This document shows positions 53,960 to 62,374 of a stretch of 64,000 nucleotides of DNA, in pieces. Every line of letters begins with the position of its first letter. Within the stretch, counting starts at the first letter, position 1. Below the pieces are notes generated by a model that was not told the DNA's origin, did not search any database, and was given only the letters and a program-made list of their open reading frames with translations. A program made the translations under genes and the position numbers. The stretch covers positions 124,001-188,000 of the forward strand of contig NZ_FYED01000009.1 of the NCBI RefSeq assembly GCF_900187565.1, given 5' to 3'. The DNA comes from Pseudomonas sp. Irchel 3A7 (GTDB lineage: Bacteria; Pseudomonadota; Gammaproteobacteria; Pseudomonadales; Pseudomonadaceae).

Positions 53960-55768
53960 ATGCCCCATGAAGGCAATCTGTTGCAAGCCGCTGTTGTGTT
54001 TCTGCTCGCGGCAGTTCTCACCGTGCCCCTGGCCAAACGCCTGCAATTGGGGGCGGTGCTGGGTTATCTGTTTGCCGGGGTGATTATCGGCCCCTCGGGG
54101 CTGGGCCTGATTGGCAATACGGAAAGCGTCGCGCACATTTCCGAACTGGGTGTGGTGTTGCTGCTGTTCATCATCGGCCTGGAACTGTCACCGAGACGTT
54201 TGTGGGTGATGCGCAAATCGGTGTTCGGCGTCGGCCTGGCGCAAGTGCTGTTGACCGGCTCGGTGATTGGCGTGACCGCGCTGTTTATATTCGGCCAACC
54301 CTTGAACAGCGCGATCGTGCTAGGCCTGGGGCTGGCCCTGTCGTCCACCGCGTTCGGCCTGCAAAGCCTGGCCGAACGCAAGGAACTGACCAGTCCCCAC
54401 GGGCGCCTGGCCTTTGCAATTCTGCTGTTCCAGGACATCGCCGCGATTCCGCTGATCGCCATGGTGCCGCTGCTGGCAGGCAGCAGTCAAAACCTCAGCG
54501 CGGTCGACGATGTGAACCAGGGCCTGCGCGTGCTGATCAGCATCGCCATTGTGGTGGTCGGTGGACGCTACCTGCTGCGGCCGGTGTTCCGCGTGGTCGC
54601 CAAGACCGGCTTGCCGGAAGTGTCCACCGCGACCGCATTGCTGGTGGTGATGGGCACCGCCTGGCTGATGGATCTGGCTGGTATTTCGATGGCCCTCGGA
54701 GCATTCCTTGCCGGCCTGCTGCTGGCGGACTCCGAATATCGGCACGAACTCGAAGCACAGATCGAACCCTTCAAGGGCCTGCTGCTCGGGTTGTTTTTCA
54801 TGAGTGTCGGCATGGGGGCCAACCTGGGTCTGCTGCTGCGCGAGCCGATCGTGGTGCTGGGGCTGACCGTACTGCTGATCGCCGTCAAGTTGCCGTTGCT
54901 GTTTATCGTTGGCCGACTCGGCGGTGGCTTGAACAAGATCAGCGCCATTCGCCTCGGGATCGTGCTGGCCGCCGGTGGTGAGTTTGCCTTTGTCGTATTC
55001 AAGATCGGCCGTGATCATGGTTTGTTCGATCCGCGCCTGTACGACTTGCTGGTGCTTGCGATCACCCTGTCGATGGCGTTGACCCCCCTATTGATGTTGT
55101 TGTGCGCCCGACTGGTCAGCCCAAAGGTGCAACCGGTGGTGGTGCCAGAGCAATTTCGCGAAATCGACGCCGATGAACCCCGCGTGGTGATCGCAGGCAT
55201 GGGCCGCATGGGACAGATCGTCGCGCGTATCCTGCGGGCACAGAACATCAAGTTCGTGGCCCTCGACACGTCGGTGGAAACCATCGAACTGTCACGCAGC
55301 TTCGGCGGTGTGCCGGTGTTCTACGGCGATCCGATGCGCCCGGAAATCCTCAGTGCGGCCAAGGTCGGGCAAGCCGAATTCTTCGTGATCGCCACCGACG
55401 ACCCGGACACCAACATCAAGACCGCCGAACTGGTGCACAAGCTTTATCCGCATATAAAGATCATTGCCCGCGCACGTAACCGCCAGCATGTGCATCGATT
55501 GGTGGACCTGGGTGCCCACGCGGTGCGCGAAACCTTTTACTCCAGCCTGGAAATGAGCCGGCAGACGTTGATCGGCCTGGGACTGACACACGAGCAGGCC
55601 GACGCACGGATCAAGCGTTTCAAGCACCATGACGAACAGGTACTCGAAGCCCAGCATGCGATCTACGACGATGCGGTAAAGGTCAAGCAAACAGCACAGG
55701 AAGCCCGGGCGGAACTGGCGCGGTTGTTTGAGTCGGACCAGCTGGAAGAGCAAGCCGCCAGGAAATGA
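53960..55768 (+). CDS. Kef-type monovalent cation:proton antiporter
   Basis: 602 residues. About 12 membrane helices (to residue ~385) of the CPA2 family, with LLFIIGLELSPRRLW, LSSTAFGLQSL, LFQDIAAIPLIAM and GAFLAGLLLADSEYRHELEAQIEPFKGLLLGLFFMSVG; then an RCK NAD-binding domain starting VVIAGMGRMGQIVARIL. KefB/KefC-like potassium efflux, usually gated by glutathione adducts. No KefF/KefG partner gene is adjacent. Confidence 0.9.
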   Translation: MPHEGNLLQAAVVFLLAAVLTVPLAKRLQLGAVLGYLFAGVIIGPSGLGLIGNTESVAHISELGVVLLLFIIGLELSPRRLWVMRKSVFGVGLAQVLLTGSVIGVTALFIFGQPLNSAIVLGLGLALSSTAFGLQSLAERKELTSPHGRLAFAILLFQDIAAIPLIAMVPLLAGSSQNLSAVDDVNQGLRVLISIAIVVVGGRYLLRPVFRVVAKTGLPEVSTATALLVVMGTAWLMDLAGISMALGAFLAGLLLADSEYRHELEAQIEPFKGLLLGLFFMSVGMGANLGLLLREPIVVLGLTVLLIAVKLPLLFIVGRLGGGLNKISAIRLGIVLAAGGEFAFVVFKIGRDHGLFDPRLYDLLVLAITLSMALTPLLMLLCARLVSPKVQPVVVPEQFREIDADEPRVVIAGMGRMGQIVARILRAQNIKFVALDTSVETIELSRSFGGVPVFYGDPMRPEILSAAKVGQAEFFVIATDDPDTNIKTAELVHKLYPHIKIIARARNRQHVHRLVDLGAHAVRETFYSSLEMSRQTLIGLGLTHEQADARIKRFKHHDEQVLEAQHAIYDDAVKVKQTAQEARAELARLFESDQLEEQAARK

Positions 55769-55784
55769 GGTGATTGTGCAGGCC

Positions 55785-55853
55785 TCTTCGCGAGCAGGCT
55801 CGCTCCCACAGAAGACGTGCATTCAAATGTGGGAGCGAGCCTGCTCGCGAAGA
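55785..55853. repeat. REP doublet R21
   Basis: Main-family arms between the Kef-type and AlkC-like genes. Confidence 0.9.
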
Positions 55854-55900
55854 ACGATAACGCGGTGCACCGGATAAACAACAAACTCCAAGGAACCCAA

Positions 55901-57001
55901 ATGGCTGCCGACCAACCCTCCCCCGCCCTGAAGGAAATCTTCAACGCCGAACGCCTCCATCACATCGCCACCGAAATGACCGCGGTCTATCCCGAGTTCG
56001 ATGCCAAGGCGTTCCTGAAGCTGGCCAGGACCGGCCTGGCGGAGCTGTCGGTGATGCAACGCATGGCCCGCGTCAGCGAATGCCTGCACGCGGTATTGCC
56101 GCTGGGTTATGAAGCGTCGCTGGAGTTGTTGCGTGCCCTCGCCCCACGCCTCAACAGCGGCTTCGTCAGCATGTGCCTGCCGCACTACGTGGCGACCTAC
56201 GGTGCGGATCGTTTCGAGCTGTCCATGGACGCGCTCAAGTACTTCACCGCGTTCGGCTCCTCGGAGTTCGCGATCCGCTATTTCCTGCGTCGCGATATCG
56301 AGCGCTCGCTGCAGCTGATGCACGACTGGTCGCTGGACGACAACGAGCATGTCCGGCGCCTGGCCAGCGAAGGGTGTCGCCCGCGCCTGCCATGGTCGTT
56401 TCGCCTGGAACCGATTCAAGCCGACCCGACACTGGCCGCCAGGATCCTCGACAATCTCAAGGCCGACAGCAGTCTTTACGTGCGCAAGTCCGTGGCCAAT
56501 CACCTGAACGACATCACCAAGGACCATCCCGACTGGGTGCTGGACCTGATCGAAGGCTGGTCGCTGGACAACAAACACACCGCGTGGATCGCCCGACACG
56601 CCCTGCGCAGCCTGATCAAACAGGGTAACCAGCGGGCGCTGGCGATCATGGGTGCCGGCGGCAAGCCTGAAGTCGAGATCATCGGTGTGCAGGTCAACCC
56701 GCCGGTGATTGGCCTGGGAGAAAAGATCACCCTGTCCTTTGCCGTCAAATCGACGGTCGAGAACAGCCAGCGGCTGGTGATCGACTATGCCATCGATTAT
56801 GTAAAAGCCAACGGCAGCACCTCGGCGAAGGTGTTCAAGCTCAAGGCCCTGACCCTGCCGGGCAAGGCCACCGAGCAGCTGAGTCGTGGCCAGCACATCA
56901 AGGAGCTCACTACCCGGCGGCACTATGCGGGCAAGCATGCGGTGCATGTGCTGGTGAATGGGGAGCGGCTGGCGAGCACGGCATTCGAAATCCTCCCTTG
57001 A
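55901..57001 (+). CDS. alkC: DNA alkylation repair glycosylase, AlkC-like
   Basis: 366 residues from ATG 55901 with AAGGAA upstream. HEAT-like repeat fold (about 15-255; ALKYFTAFGSSEFAIRYFLRRD, LYVRKSVANHLNDITKDHPDWV) and a C-terminal beta domain (about 260-366; PEVEIIGVQVNPPVIGLGEKI) that fits the Ig-like domain of AlkC enzymes known from Pseudomonas. AlkC removes 3-methyladenine and 3-methylcytosine without base flipping. AlkD lacks the extra domain, hence the AlkC call. Confidence 0.78.
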   Translation: MAADQPSPALKEIFNAERLHHIATEMTAVYPEFDAKAFLKLARTGLAELSVMQRMARVSECLHAVLPLGYEASLELLRALAPRLNSGFVSMCLPHYVATYGADRFELSMDALKYFTAFGSSEFAIRYFLRRDIERSLQLMHDWSLDDNEHVRRLASEGCRPRLPWSFRLEPIQADPTLAARILDNLKADSSLYVRKSVANHLNDITKDHPDWVLDLIEGWSLDNKHTAWIARHALRSLIKQGNQRALAIMGAGGKPEVEIIGVQVNPPVIGLGEKITLSFAVKSTVENSQRLVIDYAIDYVKANGSTSAKVFKLKALTLPGKATEQLSRGQHIKELTTRRHYAGKHAVHVLVNGERLASTAFEILP

Positions 57002-57054
57002 TTCACGCCTGATTCATTTGGGGGCTGTCATTTCGGTTCTGGGCGCACCATCGC

Positions 57055-57152
57055 CTTCGCGAGCAGGCTCGCTCCCACAGTTTGTTCGGTGCCATGCACG
57101 AGTGTTGTGACCGACACCGCACTCTGTGGGAGCGAGCCTGCTCGCGAAGGCG
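57055..57152. repeat. REP doublet R22
   Basis: Main-family arms in the convergent gap between the AlkC-like and LysR genes. Confidence 0.9.
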
Positions 57153-57181
57153 TCAGGCCTGAAACAGAGCAAGTTTTGGTC

Positions 57182-58078
57182 TTACAAGCTATCAGGGCCA
57201 AGCAGCAAGTCTTGCTCACGCTCGCACAACTGCACCACGTAATCCCACATCACCCGCAGCCGCACGGATTTGTGCAGTTCGCGGCGGGTGCTGATCCAGT
57301 AGCTGCGAAGAATGCTTTCGTCTGGAAACAACGGCACCAGCCCGGGATCGGCGCTGGCCATGTAGCACGGCAGCACGGCGATGCCCAAACCTGCGCGGGC
57401 GGCCTGTTGCTGGGCGATGACGCTGGTGCTGTGAAAGACCACCCGGGGGTTGCGGCAGAAGCTGTTGAGGAACATCAGTTCCTGGCTGAACAGCAAATCG
57501 TCGACGTAACCGATCCAGGCATGGCGCCCCAGGTCTTCGCGACTGCCCAGCGGTGGCGACTTGTCGAGATAGTCCTGGCTGGCATAGAGCGCCAGGCGAT
57601 AGTCGGTGAGCTTGCGTGTGACCAGCATGTCGGCGGCCGGCCGTTCAAGGTGGATGCTGATCTCCGCTTCGCGGTTGAGAATGCTGACGAAGCGCGGCAC
57701 CGCCACCAGTTCCACCTCAAGGCCCGGATAGCGTTCGAACAAGCCATTCATGCGGCTGGCGAGGAACATGATGCCCAGCCCTTCCGTGACCCCGACGCGG
57801 ATCTTGCCCAGGGGCGCCGTGGACTGGGTGATTTCCTCCTGGGCCAGCAGCGCGACGTTTTCCATGGCCTCGGCGTGCTTGAGCAGCGCTTCGCCCGCCG
57901 GCGTCAGCTCATAGCCCTGGGCATGCTGCACAAACAGTGCGGTGCCCAGGCTCTTTTCAATGGCCTCGATGTGTCGTGCCACCGTGGCGTGGGTGGTGTT
58001 CAAGCGACGGGCAGCGGTCAGCAAACGCCCGCTACGCTGTAACTCCAGAAAAAACCGCAGGTCATTCCAGTCGAACAT
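57182..58078 (-). CDS. LysR-family regulator
   Basis: 298 residues. N-terminal winged helix-turn-helix (DLRFFLELQRSGRLLTAARRLNTTHATVARHIEAIE) and effector domain. Divergent from the GMC oxidoreductase, so a regulator of it and of the MFS gene is likely. Effector unknown. Confidence 0.87.
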   Translation of the reverse strand: MFDWNDLRFFLELQRSGRLLTAARRLNTTHATVARHIEAIEKSLGTALFVQHAQGYELTPAGEALLKHAEAMENVALLAQEEITQSTAPLGKIRVGVTEGLGIMFLASRMNGLFERYPGLEVELVAVPRFVSILNREAEISIHLERPAADMLVTRKLTDYRLALYASQDYLDKSPPLGSREDLGRHAWIGYVDDLLFSQELMFLNSFCRNPRVVFHSTSVIAQQQAARAGLGIAVLPCYMASADPGLVPLFPDESILRSYWISTRRELHKSVRLRVMWDYVVQLCEREQDLLLGPDSL

Positions 58079-58142
58079 GAATCGTCCTTGAGGCTTGGCG
58101 ATTGAAGACGCTGTTTAAAAACGCACAGCGGGTGGGTAAAAA

Positions 58143-58169
58143 CTAACATTCTTTAAACGAAAGCTAACA
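58143..58169. promoter_or_regulatory. Candidate LysR site in divergent promoter
   Basis: Two CTAACA direct repeats (58143-58148 and 58164-58169) spaced 21 bp around CTTTAAACGAAAG, between lysR and the GMC gene. Two-turn spacing suits a LysR dimer pair. Confidence 0.35.
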
Positions 58170-58211
58170 ACTAGGATGGGATACAACAAGAACAACAACA
58201 CGAGGTCAGGG

Positions 58212-59873
58212 ATGCAGACTTCCCTTGATGAATACGACTACATCGTGGTCGGGGCCGGGCCGGCCGGTTGTTTGCTGGCCAATCGCTTGTCAGCCGACCC
58301 GCAACACCGGGTGCTGCTGCTCGAAGCCGGTGGCCGCGATAACTATGCGTGGATTCACATCCCCGTGGGCTATCTGTTCTGCATCGGCAACCCGCGCACC
58401 GATTGGTGCTTCAAGACCGAAGCGCAACCGGGCCTGCAAGGCCGCGCCTTGAGTTATCCGCGCGGCAAGGTGCTGGGTGGTTGCTCCTCGATCAACGGCA
58501 TGATTTACATGCGCGGTCAGGCCGACGATTACGACCGCTGGGCCGCCGAGGGCAATACCGGCTGGAGCTGGCAGGACGTGCTGCCGCTGTTCAAGCACAG
58601 CGAAAACCACTTTGCCGGCGATTCGGGATTTCATGGCGCTGCCGGCGAATGGCGCGTCGAACGCCAGCGCCTGTCATGGCCGATTCTCGATGCCTTCCGC
58701 AGCGCCGCCGAGCAAAGCGGTATCGCCAGCATCGATGACTTCAACCAGGGCGACAATGAAGGTTGTGGCTACTTCCAGGTCAACCAGAAGGCCGGTATCC
58801 GCTGGAACGCGGCCAAGGCGTTTCTCAAGCCGATCCGCCGTCGTCCGAATCTGACGGTGCTGACCGGCGTCGAAGTCGACCGTGTGCTGCTGGAGAACGC
58901 CCGGGCATCAAAGGTCAGCGCCCGTTGGCAGGGTCAGGCGAAGACCTTCAGGGCGCGCAAGGAAATCATCCTGTGCGCCGGCTCCGTCGGCTCACCGAGC
59001 ATCCTGCAACGTTCCGGGATCGGCCCACGCCCGCTGCTGCAACGCCTGGGCATCGGCGTCGCCCATGAACTGTCGGGGGTGGGTGGCAACCTGCAGGATC
59101 ACCTGCAACTGCGGCTGATCTACAAACTGGAAAATGCCCGCACGCTCAATCAGATCGCCGGCAGCCTGTGGGGCAAGATGGGCATGGGCCTGCGGTATCT
59201 GTATGACCGCAGCGGCCCGCTGTCCATGGCGCCAAGCCAGCTCGGGGCCTTCGCCCGGTCAGGGCCGGAGCAGGCCTCGGCCAATCTTGAATACCACGTA
59301 CAACCGCTGTCCCTGGAGCGCTTCGGCGAACCGCTGCATGCCTTCCCGGCGTTTACCGCATCGGTTTGCGACCTGCGTCCACAGAGCCGCGGCCGGGTGG
59401 AAATCCGCTCCACCGATCCGCAGCAAGCCCCCCTGATCCAGCCCAACTACCTGAGTCATTCCGAGGATCTGCGCGTGGCCGCCGATGCCATTCGCCTGAC
59501 CCGGCGCATCGTTGCCGCGCCCGCCCTCAAACAGTTCAAACCTGTCGAATACCTGCCCGGCGACAGTCTGCAAAGCGAAGAGCAACTGCACGAAGCCGCC
59601 GCCCGGATCGGCACCACGATTTTCCATCCGGTCGGTACCTGCCGCATGGGCAACGATGCGGATGCGGTGGTCGATGCCCAACTGCGTGTCCATGGCATCC
59701 CCGGCCTGCGCATCGCCGACGCCTCGATCATGCCGCGCATCACCTCGGGCAACACCTGTTCGCCGACGCTGATGATCGCGGAGAAAGCCGCGCAATTGAT
59801 CCTTAATCCTGCTGTAGACACTCCCCCTGTGGGAGCGAGCCTGCTCGCGAAAGCGGCGGATCTTCAACATTGA
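58212..59873 (+). CDS. GMC-family FAD oxidoreductase (alcohol/choline dehydrogenase-like)
   Basis: 553 residues from ATG 58212. FAD motif YIVVGAGPAGCLLANRL, GMC signature RGKVLGGCSSINGMIYMRG, second signature AGSVGSPSILQRSGIG, and catalytic His/Asn in FHPVGTCRMG and SGNTCSPTLMIAE. Oxidises an alcohol. The last residues ([16 protein letters not shown]) are encoded by REP R23, an addition to the usual C-terminus. Cotranscribed with the MFS gene or nearly so; substrate unknown. Confidence 0.87.
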   Translation: MQTSLDEYDYIVVGAGPAGCLLANRLSADPQHRVLLLEAGGRDNYAWIHIPVGYLFCIGNPRTDWCFKTEAQPGLQGRALSYPRGKVLGGCSSINGMIYMRGQADDYDRWAAEGNTGWSWQDVLPLFKHSENHFAGDSGFHGAAGEWRVERQRLSWPILDAFRSAAEQSGIASIDDFNQGDNEGCGYFQVNQKAGIRWNAAKAFLKPIRRRPNLTVLTGVEVDRVLLENARASKVSARWQGQAKTFRARKEIILCAGSVGSPSILQRSGIGPRPLLQRLGIGVAHELSGVGGNLQDHLQLRLIYKLENARTLNQIAGSLWGKMGMGLRYLYDRSGPLSMAPSQLGAFARSGPEQASANLEYHVQPLSLERFGEPLHAFPAFTASVCDLRPQSRGRVEIRSTDPQQAPLIQPNYLSHSEDLRVAADAIRLTRRIVAAPALKQFKPVEYLPGDSLQSEEQLHEAAARIGTTIFHPVGTCRMGNDADAVVDAQLRVHGIPGLRIADASIMPRITSGNTCSPTLMIAEKAAQLILNPAVDTPPVGASLLAKAADLQH

Positions 59874-59918
59874 TGGTGACTGACACGCCCCCTTCGCGAG
59901 CAGGCTCGCTCCCACAAG
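59827..59918. repeat. REP doublet R23, overlapping the GMC gene end
   Basis: Left arm lies inside the coding region of the GMC gene; right arm follows its stop. Confidence 0.9.
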
Positions 59919-59990
59919 GGATTTGCATCTGATTCACGGACAAGCAACACCAGTGGAACAACAAAAACAATCACTGTGAGGGATACCGAT

Positions 59991-61613
59991 ATGTCAGAAC
60001 ATGTTCAGAGCCTGGAAGCCGTGCGCAGCGCGGGGACCAGTCAGGAAACCCAGAAAGTCATCTTCGCCTCGTCGCTTGGCACGGTCTTCGAGTGGTATGA
60101 CTTTTTCCTCTACGGCGCTCTCGCGGCGGTGATCAGCAAGCAGTTTTTCGCCGGGGTCAACGACACCACGGCGTTCATCTTTGCCCTGATGGCCTTCGCC
60201 GCCGGCTTCATTGTCAGGCCGTTCGGCGCTCTGGTGTTCGGTCGACTGGGTGACATGATCGGACGTAAATACACCTTCCTCGCCACCATCGTCCTCATGG
60301 GGGTGGCGACTTTCTGCGTCGGTCTGCTGCCGAACTACGCCAGCATCGGCATCGCTGCGCCGATCATCCTCGTCGTTCTGCGCATGCTTCAGGGCCTGGC
60401 CCTGGGCGGTGAGTACGGCGGTGCGGCGACCTACGTGGCGGAGCACGCGCCAATGGGCAAGCGTGGCTTCCACACCAGCTGGATTCAATCCACCGCCACC
60501 CTCGGCCTGTTGCTGTCACTGCTAGTGGTACTCGGCTGCCGCTACTTCACCGGCGATCAATTCGAAGTCTGGGGCTGGCGCATTCCGTTCCTGTTTTCGA
60601 TCATTCTGCTGGGCATCTCGACCTGGATTCGCCTGAGCCTGCACGAGTCGCCGGCCTTCGTGAAAATGAAAGAGGAAGGCAAGCTCTGCAAGTCGCCGAT
60701 CCGCGATTCCTTCGGTAAATGGGAAAACCTCAAAGTCGTGCTGATCGCCCTGTTCAGCATCAACGCCGGGCAAGCCGTGACCTTCTACGCGGCACAGTTC
60801 TACGTGCTGTTCTTCCTCACCCAGTTCCTGAAAATGGACCCCGCCGTGGCCAACGGCCTGCTGATCGTCAGCGTGACCATTGGTGCGCCATTCTTCATTT
60901 TCTTCGGCTGGCTGTCGGACAAGGTCGGGCGTAAACCGGTACTGATGCTCGGCCTGCTGCTGGCCACCGCGCTGTACTTCCCGATCTTCAAGACCCTGGC
61001 CCACTACGCCAACCCGGCCATCGACCTGGCCAGCCGCCAGGCACCGATCACCGTGCTGGCCGACCCGGCCACCTGCACCTTCCAGTTCGATCCGGTGGGC
61101 AAGGCGAAATTCGACAGCCCGTGCGACAAGGTCAAGACCTTCCTGGTCAAACAGGGCCTGCCGTACAACAGTGCCGCCGCCCCGGCCGGCAGCGGCGTGC
61201 AGGTGAGCATCGGCGATGTGAAGATCGACGGTTTCGACGAAGCCGCCCTGCGTGGTGCGGTAACCCTCGCCGGCTACCCGCAACAGGCCGACATGCAGCA
61301 GATCAACAAACCGATGATCGTGGCACTGATCGTCGCGCTGATCATCATCTCCGCCATGTGCTACGGCCCGCTGGCGGCACTGATGGTCGAACTGTTCCCG
61401 ACCCGCATCCGCTACACCTCGATGTCCCTGCCCTATCACATCGGCAATGGCTGGTTCGGCGGCTTCCTGCCAACGGTGTCGTTCGCGCTGGTGGTGTACA
61501 CCGGGGACATTTTCTACGGGCTTTGGTACCCGGTGGTGATCACCGGGGTGAGCCTGGTGGTGGGGATGCTGTGTTTGCGTGAGACGCGGAATGTGGATCT
61601 GGATAAGAACTGA
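59991..61613 (+). CDS. MFS transporter, metabolite:H+ symporter (MHS) type
   Basis: 540 residues from ATG 59991 with GAGGG upstream. Twelve membrane helices with FGRLGDMIGRKYTF between helices 2 and 3 and GWLSDKVGRKP in the second half; FEWYDFFLYG at helix 1 marks the MHS family (ProP, ShiA, citrate carriers). An insertion of about 95 residues with two Cys (about 343-438) lies between helices 9 and 10 on the periplasmic side. Probably imports the substrate or precursor of the GMC enzyme. Confidence 0.87.
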   Translation: MSEHVQSLEAVRSAGTSQETQKVIFASSLGTVFEWYDFFLYGALAAVISKQFFAGVNDTTAFIFALMAFAAGFIVRPFGALVFGRLGDMIGRKYTFLATIVLMGVATFCVGLLPNYASIGIAAPIILVVLRMLQGLALGGEYGGAATYVAEHAPMGKRGFHTSWIQSTATLGLLLSLLVVLGCRYFTGDQFEVWGWRIPFLFSIILLGISTWIRLSLHESPAFVKMKEEGKLCKSPIRDSFGKWENLKVVLIALFSINAGQAVTFYAAQFYVLFFLTQFLKMDPAVANGLLIVSVTIGAPFFIFFGWLSDKVGRKPVLMLGLLLATALYFPIFKTLAHYANPAIDLASRQAPITVLADPATCTFQFDPVGKAKFDSPCDKVKTFLVKQGLPYNSAAAPAGSGVQVSIGDVKIDGFDEAALRGAVTLAGYPQQADMQQINKPMIVALIVALIIISAMCYGPLAALMVELFPTRIRYTSMSLPYHIGNGWFGGFLPTVSFALVVYTGDIFYGLWYPVVITGVSLVVGMLCLRETRNVDLDKN

Positions 61614-61630
61614 GGGTAGACAGTAACAAC

Positions 61631-61722
61631 CTGTGGGAGCGAGCCTGCTCGCGATGAGGGTGGATCAGTCGCCATCGACGTTGACTGACCCACCGCTTTC
61701 GCGAGCAGGCTCGCTCCCACAG
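61631..61722. repeat. REP doublet R24
   Basis: Main-family arms in the convergent gap between the MFS and DUF427 genes. Confidence 0.9.
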
Positions 61723-61733
61723 TGGTTTGTGAG

Positions 61734-62102
61734 TCACTCGTCGAGTTCGACGACCTCGAACTTCACCTGATCCGGGTAAAACGCCATGTATTCACGAATC
61801 TGCGCGACAGAAACTTTTGGGTTCTCGTAACTCCATACCGCATTGGCCCCTTCATGCCCAGGCACCTGCAGACTGAAGTAACTGGCATCGCCCTTGTACG
61901 GGCAATAGCTGGTGTGATCGGTGCGGGCGTAATACTTCTCGTCAATGTCCTCTCGCGGCACGTAATACACCGGCGGATAATTGGCCTCCAGCAGCACCAG
62001 CGCGCGTGAGGACGCGGCCACCTGGATACCGTGAAACTTCACCAACAGGCAGCCGGGCTGCTCGGCGATGGTGATGACAGGGCTAGGACCGGTGCTTTTC
62101 AT
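61734..62102 (-). CDS. DUF427-family protein
   Basis: 122 residues. DUF427 features: YYVPREDIDEKYYARTD, TSYCPYKGDASYFSL, NAVWSYENPK, and VSVAQIREYMAFYPDQV. Small beta protein of unknown function. Divergent from topB. Confidence 0.88.
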   Translation of the reverse strand: MKSTGPSPVITIAEQPGCLLVKFHGIQVAASSRALVLLEANYPPVYYVPREDIDEKYYARTDHTSYCPYKGDASYFSLQVPGHEGANAVWSYENPKVSVAQIREYMAFYPDQVKFEVVELDE

Positions 62103-62142
62103 GGAATTCGTTCCTCATGACGAAGGTGACCGCGTTATCGTT

Positions 62143-62190
62143 CATCGCGAGCAAGCTCGCTCCTACAGCGATGGGCTGCGTCGCAGCCCC
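62143..62190. repeat. Single REP R25 plus GGGCTGCGTCGCAGCCC hairpin
   Basis: CATCGCGAGCAAGCTCGCTC followed by a short GC-rich hairpin at 62174-62190. Same arm type as R15, in the DUF427-topB divergent gap. Confidence 0.75.
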
Positions 62191-62374
62191 AAAACCTGAG
62201 ACCACGATGTATCAGGTATAACCCAGATTTTGCATTCGTGAATGCATCACAGCCGAACGGGACCGGTAACCCATCGCAACGCACCCGCTGTACATCCATA
62301 CAGATAAAGATTGCCCCCGCGCTCATCACCCGCCATTCTGTGCACCTCCCGGACACTGATCGACGATGGTGGTT

